DNA of 64,000 nucleotides from Pelobacter propionicus DSM 2379 (GCF_000015045.1 NC_008609.1:372001-436000); one strand, 5' to 3'. Counted from the first letter of the stretch, positions 24,677 through 33,376 are shown. The notes: a model not told the origin generated them from the letters alone. Numbers and translations: made by a program.

Positions 24677-26563
24677 GTGGCGCTTCTCTCTCTTCGTAAC
24701 ATAACCGTCGCCTTTGGCGGCCCACCGCTTCTGGACGGCGTCAACCTGCAGGTGGAGGCGGGCGACCGGCTCTGCCTTTTGGGGCGGAATGGCAGCGGCA
24801 AATCGACGCTGCTGAAGCTGATCAGCGGTGAGCTGCCCGCTGAACAGGGGGAGGTAGCCCGTCAGCAGGGTCTGCGGGTCGGGCTGGTTTCCCAAGAGGC
24901 GCCACCGGGACTGACAGGGACGGTTTTCGACGTGGTTGCCTCGGGAATGGGCAATGCCGCCGAGCTCTTGGCCCAGTATCATCAGGTGGCCCATCGGTTG
25001 TCACTTGAGGGGGGGGAAGAGCTGCTGACGCGGCTGGAATCGTTACAAAAAGAGCTGGAGGAGAGCGGAGGCTGGCACCTGAATCAGGAGGTAGAGCGTC
25101 TCCTCTCCCGCCTTGACCTGGATGCCGAGGCAGCTTTCGACACCCTGTCGGGGGGGACCAAGCGACGTGCGCTCCTGGCCCGTGCCCTGGTGGCGGCGCC
25201 CGATATCCTGCTTTTGGACGAGCCGACCAACCATCTGGACATCGAAACCATCATCTGGATGGAAGATTTCCTGCTGAAGAACGTCAAGACACTGCTCTTC
25301 GTGACCCATGACCGTGCCTTTGCGCGACGCATGGCCAACCGGGTCGCCGAGCTGGATCGGGGGAGGATCTACTGCTTCTCCTGCGGCTATGACGCCTTTG
25401 TGGAGCGGCGCGAGGAGTTGCTGGCGGCGGAGGTGGCCCGTCAGGCTCTGTTCGACAGAAAGCTGGCCCAGGAGGAAGCTTGGGTGCGACAGGGGATCAA
25501 GGCGCGTCGTACCAGGAACGAGGGGCGGGTCAGGGCGCTGAAAAAGATGCGCGAGGAGCGGAGGCAGCGCCGGGAGCGTCAGGGAACGGCCCGCATCCAG
25601 CTGCAGGAGGCGGAACGCTCCGGCAGGCTGGTGGTGGAGGCGGAGGAGGTCTCCTTTTCCTATGACGGTCGGGCGGTGATACGCAACCTGACCACCACCA
25701 TCATGCGCGGCGACCGGGTCGGCATCATCGGCCCCAACGGTTCCGGCAAGACCACGCTGCTGCGGCTGCTCTTGGGTGAACTTATCCCCCAGGGGGGGGC
25801 GATTTCCCTCGGCAGCCGCCTGGAGGTGCTCTACTTCGATCAGATGCGCGAACAGCTGGAGCTGGACAAGAGCGTGCAGGAGAATGTTGGCGAGGGAAAC
25901 GACACCCTGATGATCAACGGTGCTCCGCGCCACATCATCGGCTATCTGCAGGATTTCCTCTTTACCCCGGAGCGCGCCCGTAGCCCGGTCAGCATCCTCT
26001 CGGGTGGCGAGCGTAACCGCCTGCTGCTGGCCAAACTGTTCACCAGGCCCTTCAACGTGCTGGTGATGGACGAGCCGACCAACGATCTTGACGTGGAAAC
26101 GCTGGATCTGCTTGAGGATCTTCTGCTGGAATACACGGGCACGTTGCTGCTGGTGAGCCACGATCGTGAGTTCCTGGACAACGTGGTGACCAGCACGCTG
26201 GTAGTGGGAAGTGACGGCGTGGTACGCGAGTACGTTGGTGGGTATGGGGACTGGCTGCGGCAGGCGGAAGCTGAAGCACAGCCCACTGCGGCAGTTGCGC
26301 GTCCTGTGCAGGAAAAGCCGAGACGGCAGGCAGGGCGTCAGCGTAAACTCAGCTTCAAGGAAGAGCGGGAACTGGAGGTGCTGCCGGATATGATCGCGGC
26401 CCTGGAGGAGGAGCAGGAGCAGCTGCACGCCACCTTGGCCGATCCCGCGTTTTACAAGGGGGCTGCCGCGGAGATCGTGGCGCTCAACAGTCGCCTGGAG
26501 ACGCTGGAGCATGAGTTGGTCGAGGCCTACCGGCGCTGGGAGGAACTGGAAGCGTTGAAGTAG
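24677..26563 (+). CDS. uup: ABC-F ATPase, Uup family
   Basis: This 628-residue protein has two ATP-binding cassettes and no membrane domain. Cassette 1 has Walker A GRNGSGKST and signature LSGGTKRRALLA. Cassette 2 has GPNGSGKTT and LSGGERNRLLLA. The linker between them is rich in Arg/Glu (KARRTRNEGRVRALKKMREE). A C-terminal extension (KLSFKEERELEVLPDMIAAL and a coiled coil) is the DNA/RNA-binding tail that marks Uup. Uup-type proteins act on ribosomes or branched DNA. The start codon is GTG at 24677. A strong terminator follows 40 bp after the stop. Confidence 0.9.
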   Translation: MALLSLRNITVAFGGPPLLDGVNLQVEAGDRLCLLGRNGSGKSTLLKLISGELPAEQGEVARQQGLRVGLVSQEAPPGLTGTVFDVVASGMGNAAELLAQYHQVAHRLSLEGGEELLTRLESLQKELEESGGWHLNQEVERLLSRLDLDAEAAFDTLSGGTKRRALLARALVAAPDILLLDEPTNHLDIETIIWMEDFLLKNVKTLLFVTHDRAFARRMANRVAELDRGRIYCFSCGYDAFVERREELLAAEVARQALFDRKLAQEEAWVRQGIKARRTRNEGRVRALKKMREERRQRRERQGTARIQLQEAERSGRLVVEAEEVSFSYDGRAVIRNLTTTIMRGDRVGIIGPNGSGKTTLLRLLLGELIPQGGAISLGSRLEVLYFDQMREQLELDKSVQENVGEGNDTLMINGAPRHIIGYLQDFLFTPERARSPVSILSGGERNRLLLAKLFTRPFNVLVMDEPTNDLDVETLDLLEDLLLEYTGTLLLVSHDREFLDNVVTSTLVVGSDGVVREYVGGYGDWLRQAEAEAQPTAAVARPVQEKPRRQAGRQRKLSFKEERELEVLPDMIAALEEEQEQLHATLADPAFYKGAAAEIVALNSRLETLEHELVEAYRRWEELEALK

Positions 26564-26604
26564 GGATGGCGACTCTGGGCCGAATGTCGATGTCACGGGG
26601 AAAA

Positions 26605-26636
26605 AAAGCCCCTCCGGAATAATCCGGAGGGGCTTT
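26605..26636 (+). terminator. Bidirectional terminator between uup and the YtxH-like gene
   Basis: A perfect 14-bp inverted repeat (arms 26605-26618 and 26623-26636, GCCCCTCCGGA core) with a 4-nt loop is flanked by A-runs and T-runs. It sits between convergent genes and should stop transcription from both sides. Confidence 0.85.
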
Positions 26637-26680
26637 GCGTTGTTGCGATGGCAGGGAGTCTGGCCTGCAGCAGAGAGTCC

Positions 26681-26926
26681 TCAGATCCAAGCGTCTCCGC
26701 CATCGTAGCGGTAGTCGCCGACCTTGGTCTTTGGAGTTGCCTTGAATTTTGCCTCGCGTGCGTATCGTTTTACCTTCTCGGCGGCGCTTCCCCCGAGGTC
26801 GGACAACTGCTCACGGACTTCGCGACCCGGCTTGGGTGCCAGCAGAAGTGCGGCAACGGAGCCTATGACGGCGCCGGAAACAAAGGCTATAACGGCTGCT
26901 GCTGCATTGTCGTTAGTAGTGGACAT
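26681..26926 (-). CDS. YtxH-domain small protein
   Basis: This 81-residue protein has one N-terminal transmembrane segment rich in Gly/Ala (VIAFVSGAVIGSVAALLLAP), followed by KPGREVREQLSDL, which is the YtxH pattern (membrane helix, then 'P.SG.E.R..L' and an amphipathic helix). YtxH proteins are linked to general stress but their mechanism is poorly known. The start ATG at 26926 is preceded by AAAGGAG. A promoter-like pair lies about 55 bp upstream. A second YtxH protein is encoded at 30419. Confidence 0.8.
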   Translation of the reverse strand: MSTTNDNAAAAVIAFVSGAVIGSVAALLLAPKPGREVREQLSDLGGSAAEKVKRYAREAKFKATPKTKVGDYRYDGGDAWI

Positions 26927-26979
26927 GACGGACTCCTTTGAAACGGGGGTGAATTGGATCCGGAAGAGAAATGCCCCTC

Positions 26980-27008
26980 TTTCTAGCACAGCGGATTGCG
27001 CAAAGCAA
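26980..27008 (-). promoter_or_regulatory. Candidate sigma-70 promoter of the YtxH-like gene
   Basis: On the minus strand, TTGCTT (27003-27008) and TAGAAA (26980-26985) are separated by 17 bp, about 55 bp upstream of the ATG. Confidence 0.4.
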
Positions 27009-27391
27009 AATCTTTTATCCTGGGGGCGGCGACATGCGGACAAGGCTGTCGTTGTTAAGCCAGAGGAGTTTCTAGCGCTGCTCCGATCTTTTGTTCGGAA
27101 TCCAGGTGAAAACGAAGCCTCTCCCCGCGGATACTGCGTATCGGCACTGCCGGATTCCGCAAGTGTGCCATGGACTGAAAAAAATTGTGGTTCATGTGTT
27201 GCTGCAAACATGCTGCATTTCGTGTACTCTTTGTGCGCTCTTTCGTGGAGGCACGACGGACTGTTGTTGCTATGTCATTGTTTTTGCAATGAAAATATGG
27301 CGTGGTTTGGGTATGCAGTGTCGTCGTTTCTGTCCCGGGCAATGGCCGTAGATCGGCTTTCGATGACTGTTCGGTGACATTAAAACTTTGC

Positions 27392-27420
27392 TTGACCATG
27401 TGGGTTAAAATTGTTATAGA
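27392..27420 (+). promoter_or_regulatory. Candidate sigma-70 promoter of cobO
   Basis: TTGACC (27392-27397) and TATAGA (27415-27420) are separated by exactly 17 bp in an AT-rich stretch, 53 bp upstream of the GTG start. Confidence 0.6.
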
Positions 27421-27473
27421 GTAGTGAATATTTTACTATCGCTAAAATAGCGGTTGATAAGACGGAGAATGTA

Positions 27474-27998
27474 GTGCTTGAGCGTGGTTGTGTACAGGTG
27501 TATACCGGTAACGGCAAGGGAAAGACAACAGCCGCGCTTGGCCTGGCTTTCCGTGCAGTTGGTCGCGGGTTGCGGGTTTGCTTCTTCCAGTTTATCAAGG
27601 GGAGCGGCACCTACGGCGAACATCTGCTGGCGGAGAAATTAGCTCCGTTGATGACGATCATTAGAACCGGCCGGCCGGGGTGGGTTAACACGAAGGATAT
27701 CACCGCGGATCGCCAGGCTGCCCAGGAAGCACTGGAACAGGCCAAAAAAATTATGGCCTCGGGCGAATATGACCTGATGATTCTTGACGAGATCAATGGT
27801 GCCACCGCGTTCGGACTGATCGACGTGGAGCAGGTGCTGGAGTTGATCCGAATGAGGCCTGAAAAGGTGGAGTTGGTTCTTACCGGGCGAAGCGCCCCCC
27901 AGCAGGTCATCGAAGTCGCTGATCTGGTTACGGAAATGCGCGATATCAAGCATTACTATTCGGCAGGAGTGCCGGCGCGGACAGGTATCGAGATGTAG
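27474..27998 (+). CDS. cobO: cob(I)yrinic acid a,c-diamide adenosyltransferase
   Basis: This 174-residue enzyme attaches the adenosyl group to cobalt, making the active coenzyme form of B12. It has the CobA/CobO/BtuR P-loop (GNGKGKTTAALGLAFRA) near the N-terminus, YDLMILDEIN in the middle and EVADLVTEMRDIKHYYSAG at the end, all standard. The GTG start has GGAG 6 bp upstream. Placement beside a B12-binding mutase subunit and MeaB suggests that it supplies cofactor to that mutase, though CobO also serves general B12 synthesis and salvage. Confidence 0.92.
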   Translation: MLERGCVQVYTGNGKGKTTAALGLAFRAVGRGLRVCFFQFIKGSGTYGEHLLAEKLAPLMTIIRTGRPGWVNTKDITADRQAAQEALEQAKKIMASGEYDLMILDEINGATAFGLIDVEQVLELIRMRPEKVELVLTGRSAPQQVIEVADLVTEMRDIKHYYSAGVPARTGIEM

Positions 27999-28150
27999 AA
28001 GGCCGTTACTGGCCGAGTGTGTTGCCAATAGTCACTCCGGCGTGAATTTGCGTCACGTTTGCCAAAATGCAAGCTGTTTTTATGTTTTGTGCCGTGCCGT
28101 TTTTTGTTGGTTAGAAAATATTCCATTACCCTAGAAGGAGGAAGTATCTC

Positions 28151-28555
28151 ATGGCAGAAAGAACATTGCGCGTACTTGTGGGCAAACCTGGTTTGGACGG
28201 ACATGACCGGGGAGCCAAGATTGTTGCACGGGCCTTCCGTGATGCCGGCTTCGAAGTTATCTACACCGGCCTGCACCAGACTCCTGAGCAGATCGTTGCC
28301 GCCGCCATCCAGGAAGACGTTGATTGTGTCGGTCTGTCGATCCTCTCCGGCGCCCACAATACCCTGCTCCCGCGCGTTACGGAACTGCTGAAAGAGAAAG
28401 GCGCTGACGACATCAAGGTGTTCGGCGGCGGCGTTATCCCCGAAGACGACATCCCAGGTCTCAAGGCAGCGGGCATACTGGAAGTTTTCACTCCCGGCAC
28501 CTCCACCGACGACATCGTGAAGTGGATTCGTGGCAACATTCCGCCGCGTTCCTAA
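28151..28555 (+). CDS. B12-binding (small) subunit of an acyl-CoA mutase
   Basis: This 134-residue protein is a stand-alone cobalamin-binding domain. The DxHxxG motif is present as DGHDRG with His18 as the cobalt ligand, followed by the SxL...GG blocks ([10 protein letters not shown] and [11 protein letters not shown]). It closely resembles the C-terminal domain of methylmalonyl-CoA mutase. The catalytic TIM-barrel subunit is not in this window and must be encoded elsewhere. With MeaB and CobO nearby, the substrate is most likely methylmalonyl-CoA, but ethylmalonyl- or isobutyryl-CoA mutase cannot be excluded. AGAAGGAGG provides a very strong ribosome-binding site. Confidence 0.88.
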   Translation: MAERTLRVLVGKPGLDGHDRGAKIVARAFRDAGFEVIYTGLHQTPEQIVAAAIQEDVDCVGLSILSGAHNTLLPRVTELLKEKGADDIKVFGGGVIPEDDIPGLKAAGILEVFTPGTSTDDIVKWIRGNIPPRS

Positions 28556-28632
28556 GGGGCAGGCAGGGTAGTAGGTGACAGGTACGCACCCGTGGATTCA
28601 CGGGGCGCTACCCAGAAAACAAGATCGCTGTG

Positions 28633-28682
28633 AAACCCGGAAGCGGGCGGGCGCATTCAGCCTGTCTCCGCTTCCGGTTTTA
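28633..28682 (+). terminator. Hairpin terminator or attenuator before meaB
   Basis: Arms AAACCCGGAAGCGG (28633-28646) and CCGCTTCCGGTTTT (28668-28681) pair with one bulged C and a 21-nt loop, followed by a U-rich tail (TTTTATATAT). It separates the B12-subunit gene from meaB and may lower read-through, allowing more subunit than chaperone. Confidence 0.6.
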
Positions 28683-28708
28683 TATATCTATACGACAGGA
28701 ATAAGCCC

Positions 28709-29662
28709 ATGCACCTAGCTGATATGGTTCTTGATGGTAATGTTCGCTCAGCGGCGCGACTGATGCGCGATATCGACGATGCCCGTCCCGAAGCTGTTGA
28801 AGAGTTGAAACTGCTCTACCCCCGTACCGGCAATGCCTATATCATCGGCATTACCGGTCCTCCCGGCGCCGGCAAGTCAACGCTGGTGGATCAGTTGACC
28901 AATACTTTCCGCCAGCGGGGCAAGAAAGTCGGTGTGGTCGCCATAGACCCCACAAGCCCCTTTACCGGTGGCGCCATCCTCGGCGACCGTATCCGCATGA
29001 GCCGTCATGCTGCTGACGAGGGGGTCTTTATCCGCAGCTTGGCCACCAGGGGGGCATTGGGTGGCCTTTCGCGCTCGACCTCTGATGTGGCTTTGGTCCT
29101 GGATGGCCTTGGCATGGATGTGGTAATTATCGAGACCGTTGGGGTCGGCCAGGACGAGGTGGATATCGTCAAGGCTGCCCATACCACCTGTGTGGTGATG
29201 GTTCCTGGTCTGGGAGACGATATCCAGGCCATCAAGGCCGGTATCCTGGAGATTGGCGATGTCTTCGTGGTCAACAAAGCCGACCGGGACGGGGCGGATC
29301 GGACCGCCCGCGAACTGGAGAACATGCTGGAGATGCGCAAGGCGTCGGAAGGTAGCTGGACTCCCAAGGTCAAGAGAACCGTTGCCCAGCTTGGCAAAGG
29401 CATAGATGAGCTGGTTGACGAAATCCTGGCTCACCGTGACTATCTCTTCTCCAGCGGCACGATCAATGATTTTCTGCGTGAGCGTAACAAGCGCCATTTC
29501 GTGGAAATCCTGAGAGATAGCCTGCTCAAGCAGGCCATGGCAACCATGGAGCAGGAAGGCGGACTCAACCAGGTGCTTGACAGGATCGGTTCAAACGAAA
29601 TAGATCCCTATTCCGCTGCCGAGGATGTCCTGTCGAAAATGGTGGGATGCGCTGCCGAATAA
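28709..29662 (+). CDS. meaB: MeaB/ArgK-family GTPase, mutase chaperone
   Basis: This 317-residue G3E-type GTPase loads and protects adenosylcobalamin in acyl-CoA mutases. Motifs in order are Walker A GITGPPGAGKSTLV (around residues 50-63), VAIDPTSPFTGGAILGDR (switch I), IIETVGVGQDEVDI (Walker B and switch), and the base-recognition FVVNKADRDGAD. The C-terminal dimerisation helix is present. Length is normal. It follows the B12 subunit gene by 153 bp and fits the local B12 module. Confidence 0.92.
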   Translation: MHLADMVLDGNVRSAARLMRDIDDARPEAVEELKLLYPRTGNAYIIGITGPPGAGKSTLVDQLTNTFRQRGKKVGVVAIDPTSPFTGGAILGDRIRMSRHAADEGVFIRSLATRGALGGLSRSTSDVALVLDGLGMDVVIIETVGVGQDEVDIVKAAHTTCVVMVPGLGDDIQAIKAGILEIGDVFVVNKADRDGADRTARELENMLEMRKASEGSWTPKVKRTVAQLGKGIDELVDEILAHRDYLFSSGTINDFLRERNKRHFVEILRDSLLKQAMATMEQEGGLNQVLDRIGSNEIDPYSAAEDVLSKMVGCAAE

Positions 29663-29797
29663 ATACAGACCTGCTTGAGGTGGCTGAGCAGAATTGCTCC
29701 CCCCCCTCTCCTGGAGTTTGATCGACCGCTACGGGGGGTGCGTGCGCCCGTGAACCAGTTCATTTGCCACCTTCTTTTTGCTACTCAAGTTTCTTTG

Positions 29798-29828
29798 GGA
29801 GCTGGATCCACCCCCAGCTCCTTTTTTT
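29798..29828 (+). terminator. Rho-independent terminator after meaB
   Basis: Stem GGAGCTGG/CCAGCTCC (29798-29805 and 29814-29821) with an 8-nt loop is followed directly by seven T. Confidence 0.85.
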
Positions 29829-29949
29829 ATCCACCTGATTCCCGGCATCACGCGTTGGGGAAAGCAGGAGCCTTTCAGGGGAGAGTGCTGATGACGCTGC
29901 GCCTGCCGGGTACGGAAAACCTCTGACTGCGCGATTTCGTTTTATTTGT

Positions 29950-29977
29950 TTGAAATATTTCAGCTTTGTTCTATACT
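29950..29977 (+). promoter_or_regulatory. Candidate sigma-70 promoter of the DUF948/YtxH pair
   Basis: TTGAAA (29950-29955) and TATACT (29972-29977) are 16 bp apart, 43 bp upstream of the ATG at 30021. Confidence 0.6.
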
Positions 29978-30020
29978 CGGCAGCAGATTCAGTTCTCAAC
30001 TGATATTTGGAGAGATGGAT

Positions 30021-30416
30021 ATGACCTATGTCGGAATCGCACTGATAGTTGTTGCCATCGCATTCTGTGTCCTTGTGTTGACACTGATACCGACAATTCT
30101 TGCCGTAAAGCGGACGGCCGACTCGGTGAGTGCCCTGCACGACGTGGTCCAGCAGGAACTGAAGCCGACCATCAAGGAGTTGGCCGCGGTTCTGGCTGAA
30201 ATACGGACCATCAGCAGCGGCATTGCCGCGCACACTGACGATGTAAAGTGTTTCATGTCGGCTTTGGGAGAAACCGGCGCCAATCTGCATACCATTAATC
30301 GCACGGTCGGTGTAACCGCTGGCGTGCTCAATACCGCATCTGTCTGGGTAACCGGCGCCAGGGTTGCGGGAAAATATGTGTTAGAGCGCTATCTAACAAA
30401 ACGGGGAGGAAACTGA
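30021..30416 (+). CDS. DUF948-like membrane protein
   Basis: This 131-residue protein has one N-terminal transmembrane helix (residues 3-27) followed by a long amphipathic helix region (VQQELKPTIKELAAVLAEIR and following), as in DUF948 proteins that resemble short methyl-accepting coiled coils. The ATG at 30021 is chosen because GGAG lies 8 bp upstream. The alternative at 30015 is too close to it. It ends 2 bp before the YtxH gene. DUF948 and YtxH genes commonly pair and are thought to act in envelope stress. Confidence 0.75.
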   Translation: MTYVGIALIVVAIAFCVLVLTLIPTILAVKRTADSVSALHDVVQQELKPTIKELAAVLAEIRTISSGIAAHTDDVKCFMSALGETGANLHTINRTVGVTAGVLNTASVWVTGARVAGKYVLERYLTKRGGN

Positions 30417-30418
30417 TT

Positions 30419-30730
30419 ATGTCAGAAGAGAAGGGAATACCCGCAGGAACCGTATTGGTATCGTTTATGGCCGGCGCGGCGATTGGCGCCGGGCTTGCGC
30501 TGCTGCTTGCGCCCAAGAGCGGGCCCGAGATGCGAGAGACCATCACTGACTTTGCCGAGGATGCCGTGGACAAGATCAGGGAATACGCCAAGGATGCCCA
30601 GGAAAAGATCAAGACCGCTATCGATGAGGGCAAGGATACCCTGGCGGAGAAAAAGAGCATACTGGGATCGGCTATCGAAGCCGGTCGCGAGGCGATGCAG
30701 AAGGAAAAAGAGCAGAGCACGTCGCTGTAG
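30419..30730 (+). CDS. YtxH-domain protein
   Basis: This 103-residue protein shows the standard YtxH layout: a Gly/Ala-rich membrane helix (VSFMAGAAIGAGLALLLAP), then KSGPEMRETITDFAEDA, and a Lys/Glu/Asp-rich amphipathic helix to the end. It follows the DUF948-like gene by 2 bp, is preceded by GGGGAGG, and is closed by a strong terminator. It is a paralogue of the shorter protein at 26681. Confidence 0.85.
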   Translation: MSEEKGIPAGTVLVSFMAGAAIGAGLALLLAPKSGPEMRETITDFAEDAVDKIREYAKDAQEKIKTAIDEGKDTLAEKKSILGSAIEAGREAMQKEKEQSTSL

Positions 30731-30747
30731 CCAAAACTACAGCTTTT

Positions 30748-30779
30748 CTAAAGCCCACCTTGGTGGGCTTTAGTTTTTT
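30748..30779 (+). terminator. Rho-independent terminator after the YtxH gene
   Basis: Near-perfect inverted repeat CTAAAGCCCACC/GGTGGGCTTTAG (30748-30759 and 30762-30773) is followed by TTTTTT. Confidence 0.9.
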
Positions 30780-30926
30780 GGGGCTATTCATGTTTTTTCG
30801 CAGTCTGTTCTGGCGACCGTATCCGTCTTCGACGGGTGGTGCTTTCTGACCGGCATGGGTCGGTCCTGGCGCTGCTTGGTGTGTGAGTGGCGTGCAAGTG
30901 CTTGATTCGTAAGGATAGTGATAAGA

Positions 30927-30955
30927 TTGACTTTCAGTGGGAACTCCGTTATAGT
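30927..30955 (+). promoter_or_regulatory. Strong sigma-70-type promoter of mltD
   Basis: TTGACT (30927-30932) and TATAGT (30950-30955) are separated by 17 bp. The predicted transcription start (about 30961-30963) falls only 1-3 nt before the ATG, implying a leaderless mRNA. Confidence 0.65.
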
Positions 30956-30963
30956 TTTCCACT

Positions 30964-32460
30964 ATGCTCTCAACCGCAAAGAAAACATCTCTGTTAGCGC
31001 TTGCAGGCCTGTTGTGTCAGGCCCTGCCCGCCCTCGCGGCCGAACCGGCCCACTCGCTGCTGGCGGAGTTGAGCCGTCCGTCCACCCCGCACTCTTCCAG
31101 CGCTGAGGCGCCCGCTCTGCTGTCGCAGGTTGAACGCCAGGGCGAGAACGTGCCTGGGCTGGTGTCGGAGCTTTTTTCCCTTGAGGAGATCAAGGGCAGG
31201 GGGGTGGAAGGTGTTGAGCTTGAACTGCCCGAAATCGATTTGCCTCTGTCCGATATTCCCCTGACCTTCAACAGCAAAGTCGAGTACTTTCTCTATTACT
31301 TTCAGACCAATGGCAAACCCTCATTTTCTCGCTGGCTCTCCCGCTCATCCCGCTATATCCCGATGATGAAGGAAATCCTCAGGGGCAAGGGACTGCCCGA
31401 AGATCTGGTCTATGTGGCGATGATTGAGAGCGGTTTTCACCTGCAGGCCCGCTCCTGGGCCAATGCCGTTGGTCCCTGGCAGTTCATCTCCGAAACCGGC
31501 CGGCGCTATGCCCTGCGCATCGATCAGTGGGTCGATGAACGCAAAGATCCGGTCAAGGCGACCACAGCGGCTGCCCTCTATCTGAAGGAACTGTACGGGA
31601 TGTTCAACGGTGACTGGTACCTTGCGGCCGCGGGGTATAACGCCGGTGAGAACAAGATCCTGCGCGCCATAAATATGTATAACACCAGCGACTTCTGGGA
31701 ACTCTCCCGTGGTTCCTATCTCAAGCGGGAGACCAAGGAGTATGTTCCAAAGCTGCTGGCCGCCGCCATCATCGCCAAGGAACCGGCCCGCTACGGTTTT
31801 TCCGATATCGCCTATCTGCCGCCGATCGAGTTTGATACGGTCACCGTTCCGACCCGCACCGACCTTGACTTGGTGGCCCGACTCACCGGTACCACCTATG
31901 AAGCCATCAAGGAGTTGAACCCCGATCTGCTCCACTGGTGTACGCCCCCCAACTATCCGGATTTTACCCTCAAGCTTCCCAAGGGGACCAAGAAGAGATT
32001 CATCGCTGGACTGGCGAACATTTCCGTCGAGCAGCGCTTCACCGAAAAACTGCTGTATACCCGATACCAGGCTCGCAGGAACGATACGATCGCATCCGTT
32101 GCACGTCGTTTCAATGTTTCACCGGAAGCCCTGACTCAGCTGAACGGGCTCTCCAAGAGGAGCCACATTTCCGGCAGATCGCTGATCGTACCGGCCAGGC
32201 AGATGGGTGCTCCCGTTGACCAGGTGCGAACCGCCTCGGCGCCGAAAAACAGCCCAAAGGGGGAGTACGCCAAATACCACGTCGTGAAAAAGGGTGATAC
32301 GCTGGAGTCCCTCGCCCGGAAATTCAAGGTTTCCGCGAAGCTCCTCTCGGCCTGGAACAATCTGAAGGGCAAGATTGCTCTCAAGCCGGGTCGGCGCATC
32401 ATCGTTGCCCGCTTTATCGAAAAAAACGGAGAGATGGTTCCCACCGGCAGCAAAGGCTGA
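30964..32460 (+). CDS. mltD: membrane-bound lytic murein transglycosylase D
   Basis: This 498-residue periplasmic enzyme cleaves peptidoglycan glycan strands. It has a signal peptide (MLSTAKKTSLLALAGLLCQA, then ALA cleavage region), an SLT domain (about residues 110-270) with catalytic Glu in AMIESGFHLQARS and the GPWQFI and AAGYNAG motifs, and two C-terminal LysM repeats (YQARRNDTIASVARRFNVS and YHVVKKGDTLESLARKFKVS). No ribosome-binding site precedes the ATG, and the signal peptide leaves no room for a later start. A consensus promoter lies immediately upstream, so translation may begin on a leaderless message. It is followed by a TPR protein gene. Confidence 0.92.
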   Translation: MLSTAKKTSLLALAGLLCQALPALAAEPAHSLLAELSRPSTPHSSSAEAPALLSQVERQGENVPGLVSELFSLEEIKGRGVEGVELELPEIDLPLSDIPLTFNSKVEYFLYYFQTNGKPSFSRWLSRSSRYIPMMKEILRGKGLPEDLVYVAMIESGFHLQARSWANAVGPWQFISETGRRYALRIDQWVDERKDPVKATTAAALYLKELYGMFNGDWYLAAAGYNAGENKILRAINMYNTSDFWELSRGSYLKRETKEYVPKLLAAAIIAKEPARYGFSDIAYLPPIEFDTVTVPTRTDLDLVARLTGTTYEAIKELNPDLLHWCTPPNYPDFTLKLPKGTKKRFIAGLANISVEQRFTEKLLYTRYQARRNDTIASVARRFNVSPEALTQLNGLSKRSHISGRSLIVPARQMGAPVDQVRTASAPKNSPKGEYAKYHVVKKGDTLESLARKFKVSAKLLSAWNNLKGKIALKPGRRIIVARFIEKNGEMVPTGSKG

Positions 32461-32505
32461 CCTTACCTTACTACCTGCAATCGAATCACATGAAAGGAAG
32501 AATCG

Positions 32506-33240
32506 ATGTATAACATTCTGATTGCGGCAGGATCAGCTGTGGCTGTTCTGCTGATACTGCTCTTTGGTTTCAAGCTTGCCTGGTGGAGTTCGCTGCTGAT
32601 CGCCCTGGCACTGTTTACAGGCGTCTATCTGATCACGCTGCGTCTGATCATGAAGAAGGTCATGGTGTCCATCGAAGCCGCCGGCAAGGACCTGCAGGCC
32701 CAGCGTTTCGAGAAGGCCATCCGCGGGTTGAAAGACGCGCTCAAGTACGGAAAATGGCAGATCTATGTGGAGGGGCAGATCAATTCCCAGATCGGCTCGA
32801 TCTACTACATAAAGCGGGATTTCGCCAATGCCTTTCCCTATCTGGAGAAGTCGTTCTTCAAGAACTGGGCATCCATGGCCATGCTGGCTATCTGCTACAT
32901 GAAGCGCCAGAAAAAAGATCTTATGGTCCGCACCTTCGAGAAGGCGGTCCAGTGGAGTCCGAAGGAGCATCTGCTCTGGAACATCTATGCCTATTGCCTC
33001 AACGAGTGCGGTGAGTCGACCAAGGCCAAGGAGGTCTTGGAGAAGGGGCTCAAGAAGATGCCCGGAAATCCGCAGATCAAGGAGAACCTGGAACTCCTCG
33101 GCCAGGGGAAGAAGATGAAGATGCGCAGCTATGGCGATCTCTGGTTCCAGTTCCATCTGGAGAGCGTTGCCGCTGTTCAGAAGCACCAGATGGCGGCCAT
33201 GGGCGGCCGCATGCCGCGGCGCAAGATGGTCAGGAGGTAA
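32506..33240 (+). CDS. membrane-anchored TPR protein
   Basis: This 244-residue protein has two hydrophobic segments at the N-terminus (about residues 2-24 and 26-46), then a soluble tetratricopeptide-like region: AQRFEKAIRGLKDALKYG, INSQIGSIYYIKRDFANAFPYLEKS, and AKEVLEKGLKKMPGNPQIKENL. The C-terminus is rich in Met, Arg and Lys. It follows mltD by 45 bp with AAAGGAAG before the ATG, and a strong terminator closes the pair. A scaffold role in envelope maintenance is inferred from position only. Confidence 0.75.
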   Translation: MYNILIAAGSAVAVLLILLFGFKLAWWSSLLIALALFTGVYLITLRLIMKKVMVSIEAAGKDLQAQRFEKAIRGLKDALKYGKWQIYVEGQINSQIGSIYYIKRDFANAFPYLEKSFFKNWASMAMLAICYMKRQKKDLMVRTFEKAVQWSPKEHLLWNIYAYCLNECGESTKAKEVLEKGLKKMPGNPQIKENLELLGQGKKMKMRSYGDLWFQFHLESVAAVQKHQMAAMGGRMPRRKMVRR

Positions 33241-33274
33241 TGCCAGCTCTTCCCGTTGCTAGAAAAATCATGAT

Positions 33275-33317
33275 ACACGAACGGCCTTCCTTTTTCCGGA
33301 AGGCCGTTCGTGTTTTC
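33275..33317 (+). terminator. Terminator after the TPR gene
   Basis: A perfect 16-bp inverted repeat (33275-33290 and 33298-33313) with a 7-nt loop ends in a short T-run. It lies between convergent transcription units. Confidence 0.9.
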
Positions 33318-33376
33318 GCGCCGTCGACGTGGTGACGGTTTCAGCAGCGTAGGGGCAGCATTCGCCACCCCGGTGT

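Larger units (their letters stand above)
26927..27473. other. Intergenic region with two divergent promoters
   Basis: This 547 bp region separates the minus-strand YtxH-like gene from cobO and holds a candidate promoter for each. Open frames inside it have no ribosome-binding sites and show no family resemblance, so I see no gene here. A small hairpin (TCATTG/CAATGA, near 27277-27294) is present but of uncertain meaning. Confidence 0.4.
29663..30020 (+). other. Intergenic region with terminator and promoter
   Basis: This 358 bp stretch has no gene. It holds the meaB terminator (29798-29828) and, further on, a promoter for the DUF948/YtxH pair (29950-29977). Confidence 0.5.
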
